From the NCBI RefSeq assembly GCF_003710105.1, contig NZ_CP033325.1:2666001-2730000 (forward strand): a stretch of 64,000 nt of DNA, given 5' to 3'. The first letter of the stretch is position 1. Each line of letters opens with the position of its first letter. This DNA is from Georgenia faecalis. GTDB taxonomy: Bacteria > Actinomycetota > Actinomycetes > Actinomycetales > Actinomycetaceae. Shown here in pieces: positions 8,586 through 18,600 of this stretch. The translations under genes were made by a program, and so were the position numbers. The notes below the pieces were generated by a model. The model was not told the DNA's origin. It did not search any database and saw nothing but the letters and a program-made list of their open reading frames with translations.

Positions 8586-9521
8586 GCCGAACCAGTCCTC
8601 GATGAGCGCGCGGGCGATGGACGACCCGGAGGGCAGACGGATCCGCCCCGCGGCGACGTCGTCCGCCAGCTCCGCCCGCGTGACGAAGCGTGCCTCGGCG
8701 ATCTCCACGCCGTCCACCCGGATGTCGGTGCCGGCCCCGGGCGCCACGCGGGCGGCGAACCCCACCATGAGCGAGCACGGGAACGGCCACGGCTGGCTGC
8801 CCCGGTACTCGAGCCCGCCCACCGCGATGCCGGTCTCCTCGGCGACCTCCCGGCGCACCGCCGCCTCGAGCGACTCCCCCGGCTCGACGTAGCCGGCAAG
8901 GGTGGAGAACCGCCCGGGTGGCCAGTGCGCCGCGTGGGCGAGGAGCAGCCGGTCGGCGTCGTCGGTCACCGCCATGATCACCGCCGCGTCGGTGCGGGGG
9001 TAGTGGACGGAGTGGTCGACGACGCAGCGGCGCACCCAGCCGGCGTCGCCCACCTCCATCGCGCCGCCGCACCGGGGGCAGCGGGGGTTGCGCGCGTGCC
9101 ACGCGGCCAGGGCCACCGCCGTGGTCGCCAGCCCGGCGTCCCGGTCCCCCAGCCGGTCACCGACGTCGCGCAGCGACGTGAACGTGCGGGCCGCCGCGAG
9201 CTCGACGAGGGCGGCGTCGGTGTCCACCGGGGCGCCGTCGAGGTCCCGCTCGGAGCCCAGCGTCTCGGGCAGGACGAGGGCGACGTACGCCGCGCCGGAG
9301 TCCCGGCCGAGGTAGAGGGCATCCCCCGGCGCCCACGAGACCGGCGGCAGGTCGCCGGGCGCGAGGAGGTCGAGCGCCTCGCCCGCCGTGGCGACGAGGC
9401 CACGGTGGACGAGGGCGACGCGGGTGGTGGGGGCGGCGGCGAGCTCGTCGAGCAGGCCGGGGCGCACGCGCCCGTCGGCATCGACGTCGACGGCGGACCG
9501 GGCGAGAGGGAGGTCGAGCAC
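8571..9521 (-). CDS. nudC: NAD+ diphosphatase / NAD-decapping Nudix hydrolase
   Basis: Hydrolyses NAD(H) to NMN(H) and AMP and may remove NAD caps from RNA. The family layout is complete: N-terminal domain, zinc ribbon starting CPRCGG near residue 170, Nudix box within GYVEPGESLEAAVRREVAEE, and the NudC signature SQPWPFP. The start is chosen at GTG 9521 because a -10-like TACCGT (9533-9528) ends 6 nt before it, matching other leaderless genes here. GTG 9527 would add two residues. In M. tuberculosis nudC (Rv3199c) also sits between mrx1 and adnAB. Confidence 0.92.
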   Translation of the reverse strand: MLDLPLARSAVDVDADGRVRPGLLDELAAAPTTRVALVHRGLVATAGEALDLLAPGDLPPVSWAPGDALYLGRDSGAAYVALVLPETLGSERDLDGAPVDTDAALVELAAARTFTSLRDVGDRLGDRDAGLATTAVALAAWHARNPRCPRCGGAMEVGDAGWVRRCVVDHSVHYPRTDAAVIMAVTDDADRLLLAHAAHWPPGRFSTLAGYVEPGESLEAAVRREVAEETGIAVGGLEYRGSQPWPFPCSLMVGFAARVAPGAGTDIRVDGVEIAEARFVTRAELADDVAAGRIRLPSGSSIARALIEDWFGGPLG

Positions 9522-9667
9522 GCCCACACGGTAGGCCCGCCCGCCGGCCGGTGGCGCGGCGGAGGGGCTAGTCAGCCCCAGGGACGCGCGGCCGCTGCGG
9601 GCGCGAATCGTGGCTCGCCGGGGCGGGCACCGCGCATCGGGCCCGCGGCGGCCGTACGGTGTAGGGC

Positions 9668-11014
9668 GTGCCCAGATCGCCGCTCGCGCTTGCCGCCCTC
9701 GCGACGGCCGCCGTGCCCGGTCTCGACGTCGTCGCCACCCAGTCCCCCCAGTACACGACCGCGGACTTCGCCGTCGCCGGCCTGCTCGACTCGGGCGGAC
9801 GCCGCTGGGTGGTGCGCTGCCCCCTCCACCCGGCCGCCGGAGCCTCGCTCGAAGGCGAGGTCGCGCTGCTGGAGCGCCTGGCCCCGCTCACCGAGGCCGG
9901 CGCGCTTCCCTTCGACGTCCCCCGGCCCGAGGGATTCGCCCCGCTCACCGAGGGCGGGCGCGCCATGGTGTACCGCCAGCTGCCCGGGCGCCGGCTCGAC
10001 CTCGAGCACCTCGGCGCGGGCCCCGGCCTGGCCGCCGACCTCGGGCGCGCGCTCGCCGCGATCCACGAGCTGCCCACCGCGCTCGTCGCGGACGCCGGCC
10101 TGCCCGTCTACGACGCCGAGGCGTACCGGCTCCGGCGCCTGACCGAGGTGGACGAGGCGGCCCGGACCGGCCACGTCCCGCCCGCGCTGCTGCAGCGGTG
10201 GGAGCGGGCCCTCGAGGACGTCGCGTTGTGGCGGTTCCGGGCGACCCCGGTGCACGGCGACCTCACCGAGGAGCACGTGCTCGTCGCCGGCGGCGAGCTC
10301 GCGGCGGTGCTCAGCTGGTCCGAGGCGCACGTGGGTGACCCCGCCGAGGACCTCGCATGGATCCTCGCGACGGCGCCGGCCGAGTGCCTCGACACCGTCG
10401 AGGAGGCGTACGCCCTGGCCCGCGCCGAGCACGCCGACTCCCACCTCATGGACCGCGCGCTCCTCGTGAGCGAGCTGGCGCTGGCGCGCTGGCTCCTCCA
10501 CGGCGTGCGCTCCGGCGAGGAGGCGGTGGTCCGCGACGCCGTCGCCATGCTCGCCACCCTCGCCCGGCAGACCGCCGACGAGCCGCCCATCGGGTTCCGC
10601 GAGCCCGTGGTCGTCGACGGGCGCGAGGCGTCCTGGTCCGACGCGGACGACGACGCCGAGGGGTACGCCGGCGTCGAGGACGGCCTCGCCGAGGCGAGTG
10701 CCGCGCCACCGCCGGTGCCCGACGCGGGGCTGCCGGAGGCGGGCGCGGTGCCCGAGCAGAGTGCGTCCGACCAGGACGCGCCCCGTCCGACCGACCGGGG
10801 CGACGCCGAACCGGCCGACGCAGCCGGCTCGCCCGAGGCGACTCCGGGGACGGACGGGACCGGCGAGCCCGGCGCGGCGGCGGTGACCGACGCGGGCGCC
10901 CCCTCGGGGACCCGCCCGGCCGACGCGGGCCGCACGCTGCCCCGCGGCGCTGACGACGACGCGGACCGCACCGAGGAGTTCACGGCGATCGAGGACACCG
11001 GCGACCGGCCCTGA
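9668..11014 (+). CDS. Mph/APH-family kinase-like protein with altered DFG-type position
   Basis: Residues 1-320 have the aminoglycoside/macrolide phosphotransferase fold: P-loop-like N-lobe, VYRQLPG hinge, catalytic loop HGDLTEEH at 196-203 and GDPAEDLAW near 225. Histidine in place of the catalytic-loop Asn is normal for the macrolide 2'-phosphotransferase branch. The metal-binding Asp usually found in the LDW motif is Ser216 (VLSWSEAHVGDP), so activity is doubtful. Residues 325-448 are an acidic Pro/Ala/Asp-rich tail, probably disordered. GTG 9668 follows a -10-like TACGGT (9655-9660) by 7 nt, predicting a leaderless mRNA. The sequence gives no proof of antibiotic resistance; the substrate is unknown. 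Confidence 0.75.
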   Translation: MPRSPLALAALATAAVPGLDVVATQSPQYTTADFAVAGLLDSGGRRWVVRCPLHPAAGASLEGEVALLERLAPLTEAGALPFDVPRPEGFAPLTEGGRAMVYRQLPGRRLDLEHLGAGPGLAADLGRALAAIHELPTALVADAGLPVYDAEAYRLRRLTEVDEAARTGHVPPALLQRWERALEDVALWRFRATPVHGDLTEEHVLVAGGELAAVLSWSEAHVGDPAEDLAWILATAPAECLDTVEEAYALARAEHADSHLMDRALLVSELALARWLLHGVRSGEEAVVRDAVAMLATLARQTADEPPIGFREPVVVDGREASWSDADDDAEGYAGVEDGLAEASAAPPPVPDAGLPEAGAVPEQSASDQDAPRPTDRGDAEPADAAGSPEATPGTDGTGEPGAAAVTDAGAPSGTRPADAGRTLPRGADDDADRTEEFTAIEDTGDRP

Positions 11015-11082
11015 GCCGACCCGTTGCCTCGCGCAGGCCGCCGGGTGGAGACTTCAGGTCCCCACCCGGAGAGGACGCCACC

Positions 11083-11463
11083 ATGGCCGACTGGACCCCC
11101 GAGGAGCTGACCCGCATCGGCGACGCGGAGGAGCTGGAGATCTCCTCCCGGCGCCCGGACGGCACGCTGCGGCCCTACGTCACCATCTGGGTGGTGCGGG
11201 TGGACGACGATCTGTACGTGCGCTCCGCCTACGGCGCGACCAACCCCTGGTACCGCCGGGCGCGGGAGAGTGGCTCCGGGAGCGTCCGCGCCGGCGGCCT
11301 GGAACGCGAGGTGACGTTCGGCGACGCCGACCCCGGCCGGTCGCAGGACATCGACGCGGCCTACCACGCGAAGTACGACCGGCACGGGCCGGCGATCGTC
11401 GGCACCGTCGTCGGCCCCGAGGTGGCGCCCCTGACGATCCGGCTGGAGCCCGCGCTCAGCTGA
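11083..11463 (+). CDS. DUF2255 family protein
   Basis: A small protein (126 residues) with the DUF2255 pattern: WTPEELTRIGDAEELEISSRR at the start, then YVTIWVVRVDDDLYVRSAYG and a WYRRA loop. The fold resembles FMN-binding split barrels of the F420/nitroreductase type, but no biochemical function is established. GAGAGGAC lies 7-8 nt before the ATG. Its last 8 bp overlap the 3' end of the convergent methyltransferase gene. Confidence 0.8.
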   Translation: MADWTPEELTRIGDAEELEISSRRPDGTLRPYVTIWVVRVDDDLYVRSAYGATNPWYRRARESGSGSVRAGGLEREVTFGDADPGRSQDIDAAYHAKYDRHGPAIVGTVVGPEVAPLTIRLEPALS

Positions 11464-12265
11464 GGAGGGCCCCAGGGGCCGCGCCCACGACGACGGTCGC
11501 CCCGGTCGCGCCGTCGGCCACCACGCGGGGGTGCAGGCCGGCCGCGGCGACGGCGGCGAGGAGGTCCGCCGACTGGCGCTCACTCGCCTCGACGAGGAGG
11601 CGGCCGCCCGGCGCCAGCCAGCGCGGCGCCCCCGCGACGACGCGGCGGAGCACGGCGAGCCCGTCGGCGCCGCCGTCGAGGGCGAGGGCCGGCTCGTGCT
11701 CGCGCGCCTCGGGCGGCAGGAGCCCCAGGTCGGCCGTGGGCACGTAGGGGGCGTTCGCCAAGAGGACGTCGACCCGGCCGCGCAGGTGCCCGGGCAGCGG
11801 GTCGTAGAGGTCGCCCTCGTGCGCGTGCGCCGCGGGCAGGTTGACCCGGGCGCACCGCAGGGCGGCGGGATCCAGGTCGGCGACGTGGACCTCGGCGCCC
11901 GGCCACCGGTGCAGCACCGCGGCGGCGACGGCTCCGGACCCGCAGCACAGCTCGACGACGACGGGTGGGCCCGCGCCGGGCGGCGGCACCGCGACCGCCT
12001 CGCGCACGAGGAGCTCGGTGCGGCGGCGCGGGACGAAGACCCCCGCCCCCACCCGGATCCGCAGCCCGGCGAAGGAGGCCCAGCCGAGGACGTGCTCGAG
12101 CGGCTCCCCCGCGGTGCGCCGGGCGACCAGCGTGCCCAGGTCCCCGCCCGCGGCCGCGGCCGCCAGCAGGAGCGCCGCCTCCTCCTCGGCGAAGACGCAC
12201 CCGGCGCTCCGGAGGGTGGCGACGACGTCGGTGCGGGCGGACCGCGCGGCGGTGGGGTCAGCCAT
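11456..12265 (-). CDS. PrmC/HemK-related N5-glutamine methyltransferase of unknown substrate
   Basis: A Rossmann-fold SAM-dependent methyltransferase (269 residues). SAM motif I reads VVELCCGSGAVAAA near residue 103. The catalytic motif, NPPY in PrmC, is NAPY here (LLANAPYVP), which marks the PrmC-related subfamily (TIGR03704-type) whose substrate is not established. The N-terminal helical domain is present but short. It lies downstream of adnB in the same direction with a 65-bp gap, and a CAGGCT -10-like box ends 7 nt before the ATG. It is not the housekeeping release-factor enzyme. Confidence 0.8.
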   Translation of the reverse strand: MADPTAARSARTDVVATLRSAGCVFAEEEAALLLAAAAAGGDLGTLVARRTAGEPLEHVLGWASFAGLRIRVGAGVFVPRRRTELLVREAVAVPPPGAGPPVVVELCCGSGAVAAAVLHRWPGAEVHVADLDPAALRCARVNLPAAHAHEGDLYDPLPGHLRGRVDVLLANAPYVPTADLGLLPPEAREHEPALALDGGADGLAVLRRVVAGAPRWLAPGGRLLVEASERQSADLLAAVAAAGLHPRVVADGATGATVVVGAAPGALLS

Positions 12266-12330
12266 GCCCCGCAGCCTGGACCGTGGCCCGCGCGCGCACC
12301 ACCTGTGTTCTCACCGCACGGGGGCGGGGT

Positions 12331-15300
12331 TCAGCCGCCCGCCCGGGTGATGGCGGCGGTCACCCGCTCGGTGAGCGTCTCCTCGTCGAGGTCTCCGGCG
12401 CGCACGGTGAGGTCGTGCCCGACGTAGTAGAACGCGGCCCGCACCTCCGCGAGCGGCCGGCCGCTGTGCCGGGCCCACGCGAGACGGTAGAGCGCGAGCT
12501 GGATCTCCCGCTCGGCGAGCACGGCCTTGTCCCGGGGCGGCGTCCCGGTCTTCCAGTCGACGACGTCCACGCCCTGGCCGTCGTCGAAGACGGCGTCGAT
12601 CCGGCAGCGCACCACGGTGCCGGCGACGGGCGTCTCGACGTCGACCTCGACCGCGACGGGCACGCGCTGCGCCCACGGGGACGCGCTGAACGTCGCCTGG
12701 AGGCGGGTGAGCTCGGCGTCCTCCCCCGCCTCGCCGGCGTCGGTGAGGTCCGCGAGGTCGAGGAGGGTCGCGGCGGCGTAGTACCGCTCCACCCAGGCGT
12801 GGAACCGCGTGCCCAGCTCGGCCTGCTCGCTGGGGGCGGCGGGGACGGGACGACGGCGCTCGAGCGCGAAGGCCCGCGGGTCCCGGACGAGGCCGACCAT
12901 CGCCGAGGCGGACAGGTGCGCCCCGAGCGGGACGTCCAGCCCCGCGGAGAGGGACTCGGTCCGCTCGGCGAGGAGGAGCTCGGCGTCCCGGAGCCACCGC
13001 CGGGCCTCGGGGTCGGCGACGTCGGTCGGCGCCGGCACCGCCATCCCGGCGCGCTCCCGCACGGCGGCTGCCGCCGCCTCGAGCCGGCCCCGCCGCGCAC
13101 CCACCGGGTCCTGCGGCCACGCCACCTCGATGACGGCGTCGAGACTGGGGTTGGTGGCGTCGGCCTCCGGCTCGTCCGCCCAGGTGAGCTCGGTGACCAG
13201 GCCCGCCCGGCGCGGCTCGAGGAGGAACCGGGAGGGGACGAGCGCCTTCTTGCCGGTGCGGAACCAGGACCCGGTGAGCAGGAGCGTGCTCCGGGCCCGG
13301 GTGAGCGCGACGTAGGCGAGGCGCCGCTCCTCGGCGACGGCGTGCGCCCCCGCGGCACGGCGGAAGGCCTTGACCTCCTCCTCCATGTCCTTGTGGGTCT
13401 GTGGCGCGTCGACGTCGAGGTGCGGCAGCGTCGCGGCGTCCCCACGCAGGGGGTAGGGCAGCTCGCGCCGGCTGGTGAGCCACGCGGTGGCCCGCACCGC
13501 GCCGTCGGGCCGGGGGACGCCGTCGTAGGAGGGGAACTGGGTCTCGACCAGCCCGGCGACGGCGACGACGTCCCACTCGAGCCCCTTGGCGGCGTGGACA
13601 GTGAGGACCTGGACGGCCCCCGGCTCCGGCTCGGCGTCAAACCGCTCGAGGCCGCGCTCGCGCTGCTCGGCGGCGTCGAGCCAGGCGAGGAACGCCCCCA
13701 GCGTGGGCACCTCCGCGTCCGAGGCGAAGCCGCTGGCGACGTCGACGATGGCGTCGAGGTTGGCGCGCGCCCGGGCGGGGACGACGTCGGCGCGGGCGGC
13801 CACCTCGATGTCGAGCCCGAGGACGGCGATGGTCTGGGCGAGCAGCTCGGGCAGCGAGAGGTAGGTGAGGGAGCGCACGTGGCGCAGGACGTCGCGGACG
13901 GCGGTGACCCGCCGGGCGCCCTCGGCGCTGAGCGCGTGCCCGGCCGGGCCCCGCCAGCCGGCGGGCGGTGGGGTCTCCACGGCCTCGACGAGGCTCGCCT
14001 CGGCGCGCGCGTCGACGGCGCCGCCCTCGCGGGCGACGAGCACCCGGGCCCAGTCGGCGAGCGCGTGGAGGTCGGTGATGCCGAGGCGGCGCCCGGTGAG
14101 CATGCGCATGAGGGCGTCGCCGCGGGAGGCGTCGTGCGCGGCCTGGAGCGTGGCCCGCAGGTCGGCGACCTCGGGGGTGGCGAGCAGGCCACCGAGCCCG
14201 AGGACCTCCACGGGGATGCCCCGCTCGCGCAGCGCCGTGACGATCGGCGTGAACTGGGCGCGGGTGCGGCACAGCACCGCGGCCGTCTGCGTGGGGTCCC
14301 AGCGCTGGGCGAAGAAGTCGGCGACGAGCGCGGACTCCTCCTCGAGCGTCGTCGTCAGTGCGGTGAGCACCTCCCCCGCGCCGGCCCCGGGGCGCGGGGT
14401 GAGCTCGGGGACGGTGAGCTCGGGGACGGTGAGCTCGGGGACGGTGAGCTCGGGGACGGCGAGCTCGGGGACGTCCGCACCGGGCGCGGTGGCCTGCGGT
14501 GCGGGCACGACGCGCAGCGGCGCGGAGACCGCGTTCGCCGCCTCGAGGATGCGGACGTCGTTGCGCCACGACGTCGTGAGGAACGCGGTGCGCGAGGCCG
14601 TGCCGTCCGCCGTCGGGAACAGGCGGGGGAAGTCGGCGAGGGCGGCCGCGGAGGCCCCGCGCCAGCCGTAGATCGCCTGGTTGGGGTCCCCGACCGCGGT
14701 GACCGCGTGCCCGCCGCCGAAGAGGGCGGCGAGCAGGCGCAGCTGCGCGACGGAGGTGTCCTGGAACTCGTCGAGGAGGACCACGCGGTACCGCTCGCGC
14801 AGCCCCGCGCCCACCTCGGGGACCGACTCGGCGATCCGCGCCGCCAGCTGGACCTGGTCGCCGAAGTCGAGCAGCCCCCGCTCGCGCTTGGCCCGGGTGA
14901 AGGCGTCGACGACGTCGAGCAGGGCGGCCCGCTCCCGCAGCGCGGCAACGGTCTGCGCCACGGTGGCGTAGGGGGAGGTCTTGCGGCCCACGGGGTCCTT
15001 GCTCACGAGGACCTCGACGAGCGCGTCGATCTCCTCGCGGGCCTGCGCCGTGGTGAGCAGGTGCTCGTTGAGGGAGCCGGCGAGCGCGAGGACCGCCTCG
15101 GTGACGGCCGCGGGTGAGGCGTCGACGTCGAGGTCGGCGCGCCACCCGAGCACGAGGTCGGTGGCGAGCTGCCACGACCCCGCCTCGGTGATGAGCCGCG
15201 CATCGGGATCCATCCCCAGCCGGAGGGCGTGCTCGCGGGTGAGGTCGGCGGCGAAGGAGTTGTAGGTGGCGATGCTCGGCCGGTCGACGTCGACGCCCGG

Positions 15301-15621
15301 GTCGGCGCCCTCGGCGCGCGGGACCTCGATCCCGGCCGCGCGGAGCTGGCGCAGGCGCCGGCGGATCCGGTCGGCCAGCTCGGCCGCCGCCTTGCGCGTG
15401 AAGGTGAGGCCGAGGACGTCGGGTGCGGTGACGAGCCCGTTGGCGATGAGGTAGACGACCCGGGCGGCCATGGTCTCGGTCTTCCCGGAGCCGGCCCCGG
15501 CGACGACGAGCAGGGGCTGCGGGGGTGCCTCGATGACGGCCTGCTGCTCCGGCGTCGGCTCCGGCTGGCCGAGGAGCCGGGCGATCTCGGTGGCCCCGAG
15601 GAGCATGGTGGGCGTGCTCAT
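12331..15621 (-). CDS. adnB: AdnB subunit of the AdnAB helicase-nuclease
   Basis: AdnAB resects DNA double-strand breaks in actinobacteria; AdnB is the leading motor. The 1096 residues (M. tuberculosis AdnB about 1100) show Walker A AGAGSGKTET near 43, motif II LLDEFQDTSVAQ, motif III GDPNQAIYGWRGA, motif V TVHAAKGLEWD, motif VI RLAYVALTRARS and a C-terminal RecB-type nuclease core VDVVDWKTGTPPRD with QLALYR. The ATG at 15621 overlaps the adnA stop (ATGA), indicating translational coupling. An internal VPELT repeat lies between helicase subdomains near residue 390-405. Confidence 0.92.
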   Translation of the reverse strand: MSTPTMLLGATEIARLLGQPEPTPEQQAVIEAPPQPLLVVAGAGSGKTETMAARVVYLIANGLVTAPDVLGLTFTRKAAAELADRIRRRLRQLRAAGIEVPRAEGADPGVDVDRPSIATYNSFAADLTREHALRLGMDPDARLITEAGSWQLATDLVLGWRADLDVDASPAAVTEAVLALAGSLNEHLLTTAQAREEIDALVEVLVSKDPVGRKTSPYATVAQTVAALRERAALLDVVDAFTRAKRERGLLDFGDQVQLAARIAESVPEVGAGLRERYRVVLLDEFQDTSVAQLRLLAALFGGGHAVTAVGDPNQAIYGWRGASAAALADFPRLFPTADGTASRTAFLTTSWRNDVRILEAANAVSAPLRVVPAPQATAPGADVPELAVPELTVPELTVPELTVPELTPRPGAGAGEVLTALTTTLEEESALVADFFAQRWDPTQTAAVLCRTRAQFTPIVTALRERGIPVEVLGLGGLLATPEVADLRATLQAAHDASRGDALMRMLTGRRLGITDLHALADWARVLVAREGGAVDARAEASLVEAVETPPPAGWRGPAGHALSAEGARRVTAVRDVLRHVRSLTYLSLPELLAQTIAVLGLDIEVAARADVVPARARANLDAIVDVASGFASDAEVPTLGAFLAWLDAAEQRERGLERFDAEPEPGAVQVLTVHAAKGLEWDVVAVAGLVETQFPSYDGVPRPDGAVRATAWLTSRRELPYPLRGDAATLPHLDVDAPQTHKDMEEEVKAFRRAAGAHAVAEERRLAYVALTRARSTLLLTGSWFRTGKKALVPSRFLLEPRRAGLVTELTWADEPEADATNPSLDAVIEVAWPQDPVGARRGRLEAAAAAVRERAGMAVPAPTDVADPEARRWLRDAELLLAERTESLSAGLDVPLGAHLSASAMVGLVRDPRAFALERRRPVPAAPSEQAELGTRFHAWVERYYAAATLLDLADLTDAGEAGEDAELTRLQATFSASPWAQRVPVAVEVDVETPVAGTVVRCRIDAVFDDGQGVDVVDWKTGTPPRDKAVLAEREIQLALYRLAWARHSGRPLAEVRAAFYYVGHDLTVRAGDLDEETLTERVTAAITRAGG
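14399..14473. repeat. Five 15-bp tandem repeats inside adnB
   Basis: Five consecutive 15-bp units (GTGAGCTCGGGGACG on the plus strand, the last with one change) encode VPELT/VPELA five times in AdnB. The reading frame is preserved. The units lie in a Pro-rich linker between VVPAPQATAPGADVPEL and PRPGAG, so they probably act as a flexible tether rather than part of the motor. Confidence 0.9.
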
Positions 15622-18600
15622 GCGCTGGTGCGCCGTCCTTCCGACGTGGCGGGGCAGCTGGTCCGCACGGGGCAGGTGGGGCACGCGGGCCCGACCCGGG
15701 CGGTGAACGTCGCCCCCGCCATGGACTCGGCCGCCCGGGCGACGAGGTCGTGCGCCCAGGTAGGCTCCTCCGCCTCCGCGAGCGGCGCCTGGGTCCGCGT
15801 GGTGGCCTTGCCGGACCCGGTGCCCAGGTAGACCAGGCGCGCCCCGGCGCTGCGGGCGTCCTCGCCCAGGGCCCCCGCCTCGATGGCCACCTGGTAGGTG
15901 GCGAGCTGGGGGTTGGCCTGCCCCTCGGCGGCACTCACGGGGTTCTTCGAGGTCTTGAGGTCGACCACCCGCACGGCGGACGCGTCCCCGGGGACGTGCT
16001 CGACGCGGTCGATGCGACCGGCGAGGCGGGCCCGGCCGACGTCGACCCGGAACGGCACCTCGACGTCGACCTCCCCGGGGTGCGCGGCGAGGTAGGCGGC
16101 GAGGCGCTCGACCATCGCGTCCGCCTCGGCCCGGGTCCGCCGCCCGGCCCAGCCGTCGGGCACACCGAGCGTGCTCCAGCGGGCGTCGAGGGCGGCGCGC
16201 AGCTCCTCCACGCTGCCGCCGGGCAGCTCCGCGGCGATCTCGTGGACGAGGGTCCCCAGCGACTGGACGAGGGAGTCCTCGCCGCGGCCGCCGGCGGTCT
16301 CCAGGGCCCAGCGCAGGGGGCACGCCTCGGCCATGCCCACGCTCGAGGGGCTCACCGGGACCGGCTCGTCCTCGCCGCGCAGGGGCTCGGCCGTGGTGGG
16401 CGCCTCGAGCCCCGCCCACTCCCGCGGGTCCGCGCCCGCGACGCCGGTGCGGGCGAGGGAGGCGAGCAGGGTCGCCGCGACCGCGCGCCGTTCGCCCGCC
16501 TCCCCGTCGCCCGGACGGTCGAGCTCGGCGCGCAGCTCGGCGACGAGCCCGCGCAGGTCGAGGGCGGGCGGCACCTCGCGCACGAGGGTGGCCGACTCCG
16601 GCGACCCGGCGACGAGCTCGAGGAACGCCGAGGGCCGCTGGTCGAGGTCGAGGACGGCGGTGACGACGAGCCGGCGCCGCGCCCGGGTGAGGGCGACGGC
16701 GAGCATGCGCAGCTCGTCGTCGAGCACCTCCCGGCGGGCGACGGTGCGTTCGAGGGCGCCCTCACGGGCCGTGGACCGGTGCGCCTCGAGGTCGACGAGG
16801 AGACGCGAGCCGAGGAGCGAGTCCCGCAGGCGCAGGTCCGGCCACACGTCCTCCTGCAGCCCCGCGACGACGACGACGTCCCACTCCTCGCCGCTCGCGG
16901 CCGCCGGCGTGAGCACCTGCACCGCCTGGGTGCGCTGCGAGCGCGCGGCGAGGCTGTCCGCGGGCAGGTCCTGCGCGAGGACGTGCGCGAGGAACGCGCC
17001 CGGCCCGGCGCCCGTGTGCCGCTCGTCGAACTGCTCGGCGGCGCGGAAGAGCGCCATGAGCGCGTCGAGGTCGGCGTCGGCCCGGTCGGCGCCCGGACCG
17101 CCCGCGAGCGCCCGCTGCCGCCACGGCCCGGCGAGGCCGCTGGCGTGCCACAGCTCCCACAGCACCTCGCGCGCCCCCACCTGGGGGCGGCCCACCGCGG
17201 CGCGCCCGGCCGCGAGGATCCGGCTCACCCGCGCCGGGCCGGAGCGGTGCTGCGCGGGCAGCGCCTGGGCGAGCGTGGGGTCCATGAGGACGGCGACGAC
17301 GGCGTCCTCCCCGTCCCCGATCTCCGCGGCGCGCAGGGCCCGGCGCAGCCCGCGCACGGAGACGGCGTCCATCCCGCCCAGCGGCGAGCACAGCAGCTCG
17401 ACCGCCTCGGCGGCGCCGAGGTCCGCGACGACCGCCCGGAGCGCGGTGAGCAGCGGCCGGACGGCGGGCTCGGCGCGCAGGACGCCCTGGCCGGCGTCGG
17501 AGGAGACGGGGACGCCCCAGGTCGCCAGCCCGCGCCGCACCGTCCCCACCTGGGCGGTGGACCGCACGACGACCGCCATCCGGTCCCACGCCGTGCCGTG
17601 GTGCAGGTGCTCCTCGCGCAGCCGCCGTGCGACGAAGGCGACCTCCTGGGCGCCGCTGCCGAGGACGGCGGCCTCGACCCCGCCCGGCGCTGCCTCGTCC
17701 CCGTCCCCCGCCGGGCCCGGAACCGCCGGTCGCGCCGCGGCCGAGCGGTGCGCGGCGACACCCTGGGTGCCGATGCGGGCGGTCACCCGGCGGGCGACCT
17801 CCCGGAGCCGCTCGTCGCCGCGCCAGACGCGGGTGAGGTCCACCCGCCGGGCCCCGAAGCCCCCGACCGGGGCGTCGGTCTGCGCCGCCCCCACGAGAGC
17901 GGGCGTGCCGCCGCGGAACCCCTGGACGCCGGCGTCGGGGTCGCCGAGGAGGACGAGCTCGGCGCCGTCGTCGACGAGGACCCGCAGGAGCCGGGCGGTG
18001 GCGAGGGTGGAGTCCTGGTAGTCGTCGACCACGACGGTCCCCCAGCGGGGGCGGGGCAGCCCGGGCACGTCCTGCTCCCAGCGGCGCAGGGCGCTCGTCG
18101 CCTCGTCGATGATCCGGGCGGCGTCGTAGCGCGCCCCCCGGTCCGGCGTGAGGTCGCCCAGGGCGGTGACGGCCTCGTACTCGGCGAGGAGGCGGGCGGC
18201 GGCCTCCCAGTCGGGGCGGCCGTGCCGGCGGCCGCGCCGGGCCAGCTCGGCAGGGGTGAGCCCCAGCTCGGCGGCGCGCATGAGGAGGTCGCGCAGCTCG
18301 GCCCGGAACGCCGGCTGGACGAGCGTGTCCGCGCTGATCGTCGACGGCCAGCCGATGGACGCGCCGAGTCCGTCGAGGTGGCCGGCGATGAGCTCGGCAA
18401 GCACGGCGTCCTGCTCGGGGCCGGTGATGAGGGTCGGCGGCGGCTCGTGCAGCTCGGCGGCGCGCAGGCGCAGGACGGCGTGGGCGAAGGAGGCCGGGGT
18501 GCGCACGACGACGTCCGCGCTCGTGGCCGCGAGGCGGGCCGCGACGACGTCGCGCACCCGGGCGGCCCCGCGGCGGGTGGGCACGAGCAGCACGCTCGGC

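Noticed and set aside
9668-11014. Antibiotic resistance gene
   Set aside because: Fold similarity to Mph/APH is clear, but the metal-binding Asp is changed and no substrate evidence exists, so a resistance label is not justified.
15622-16419. N-terminal extension of adnB by about 266 codons
   Set aside because: It lies inside adnA in another frame and has no motifs. ATG 15621 with the ATGA overlap gives the known AdnB length.
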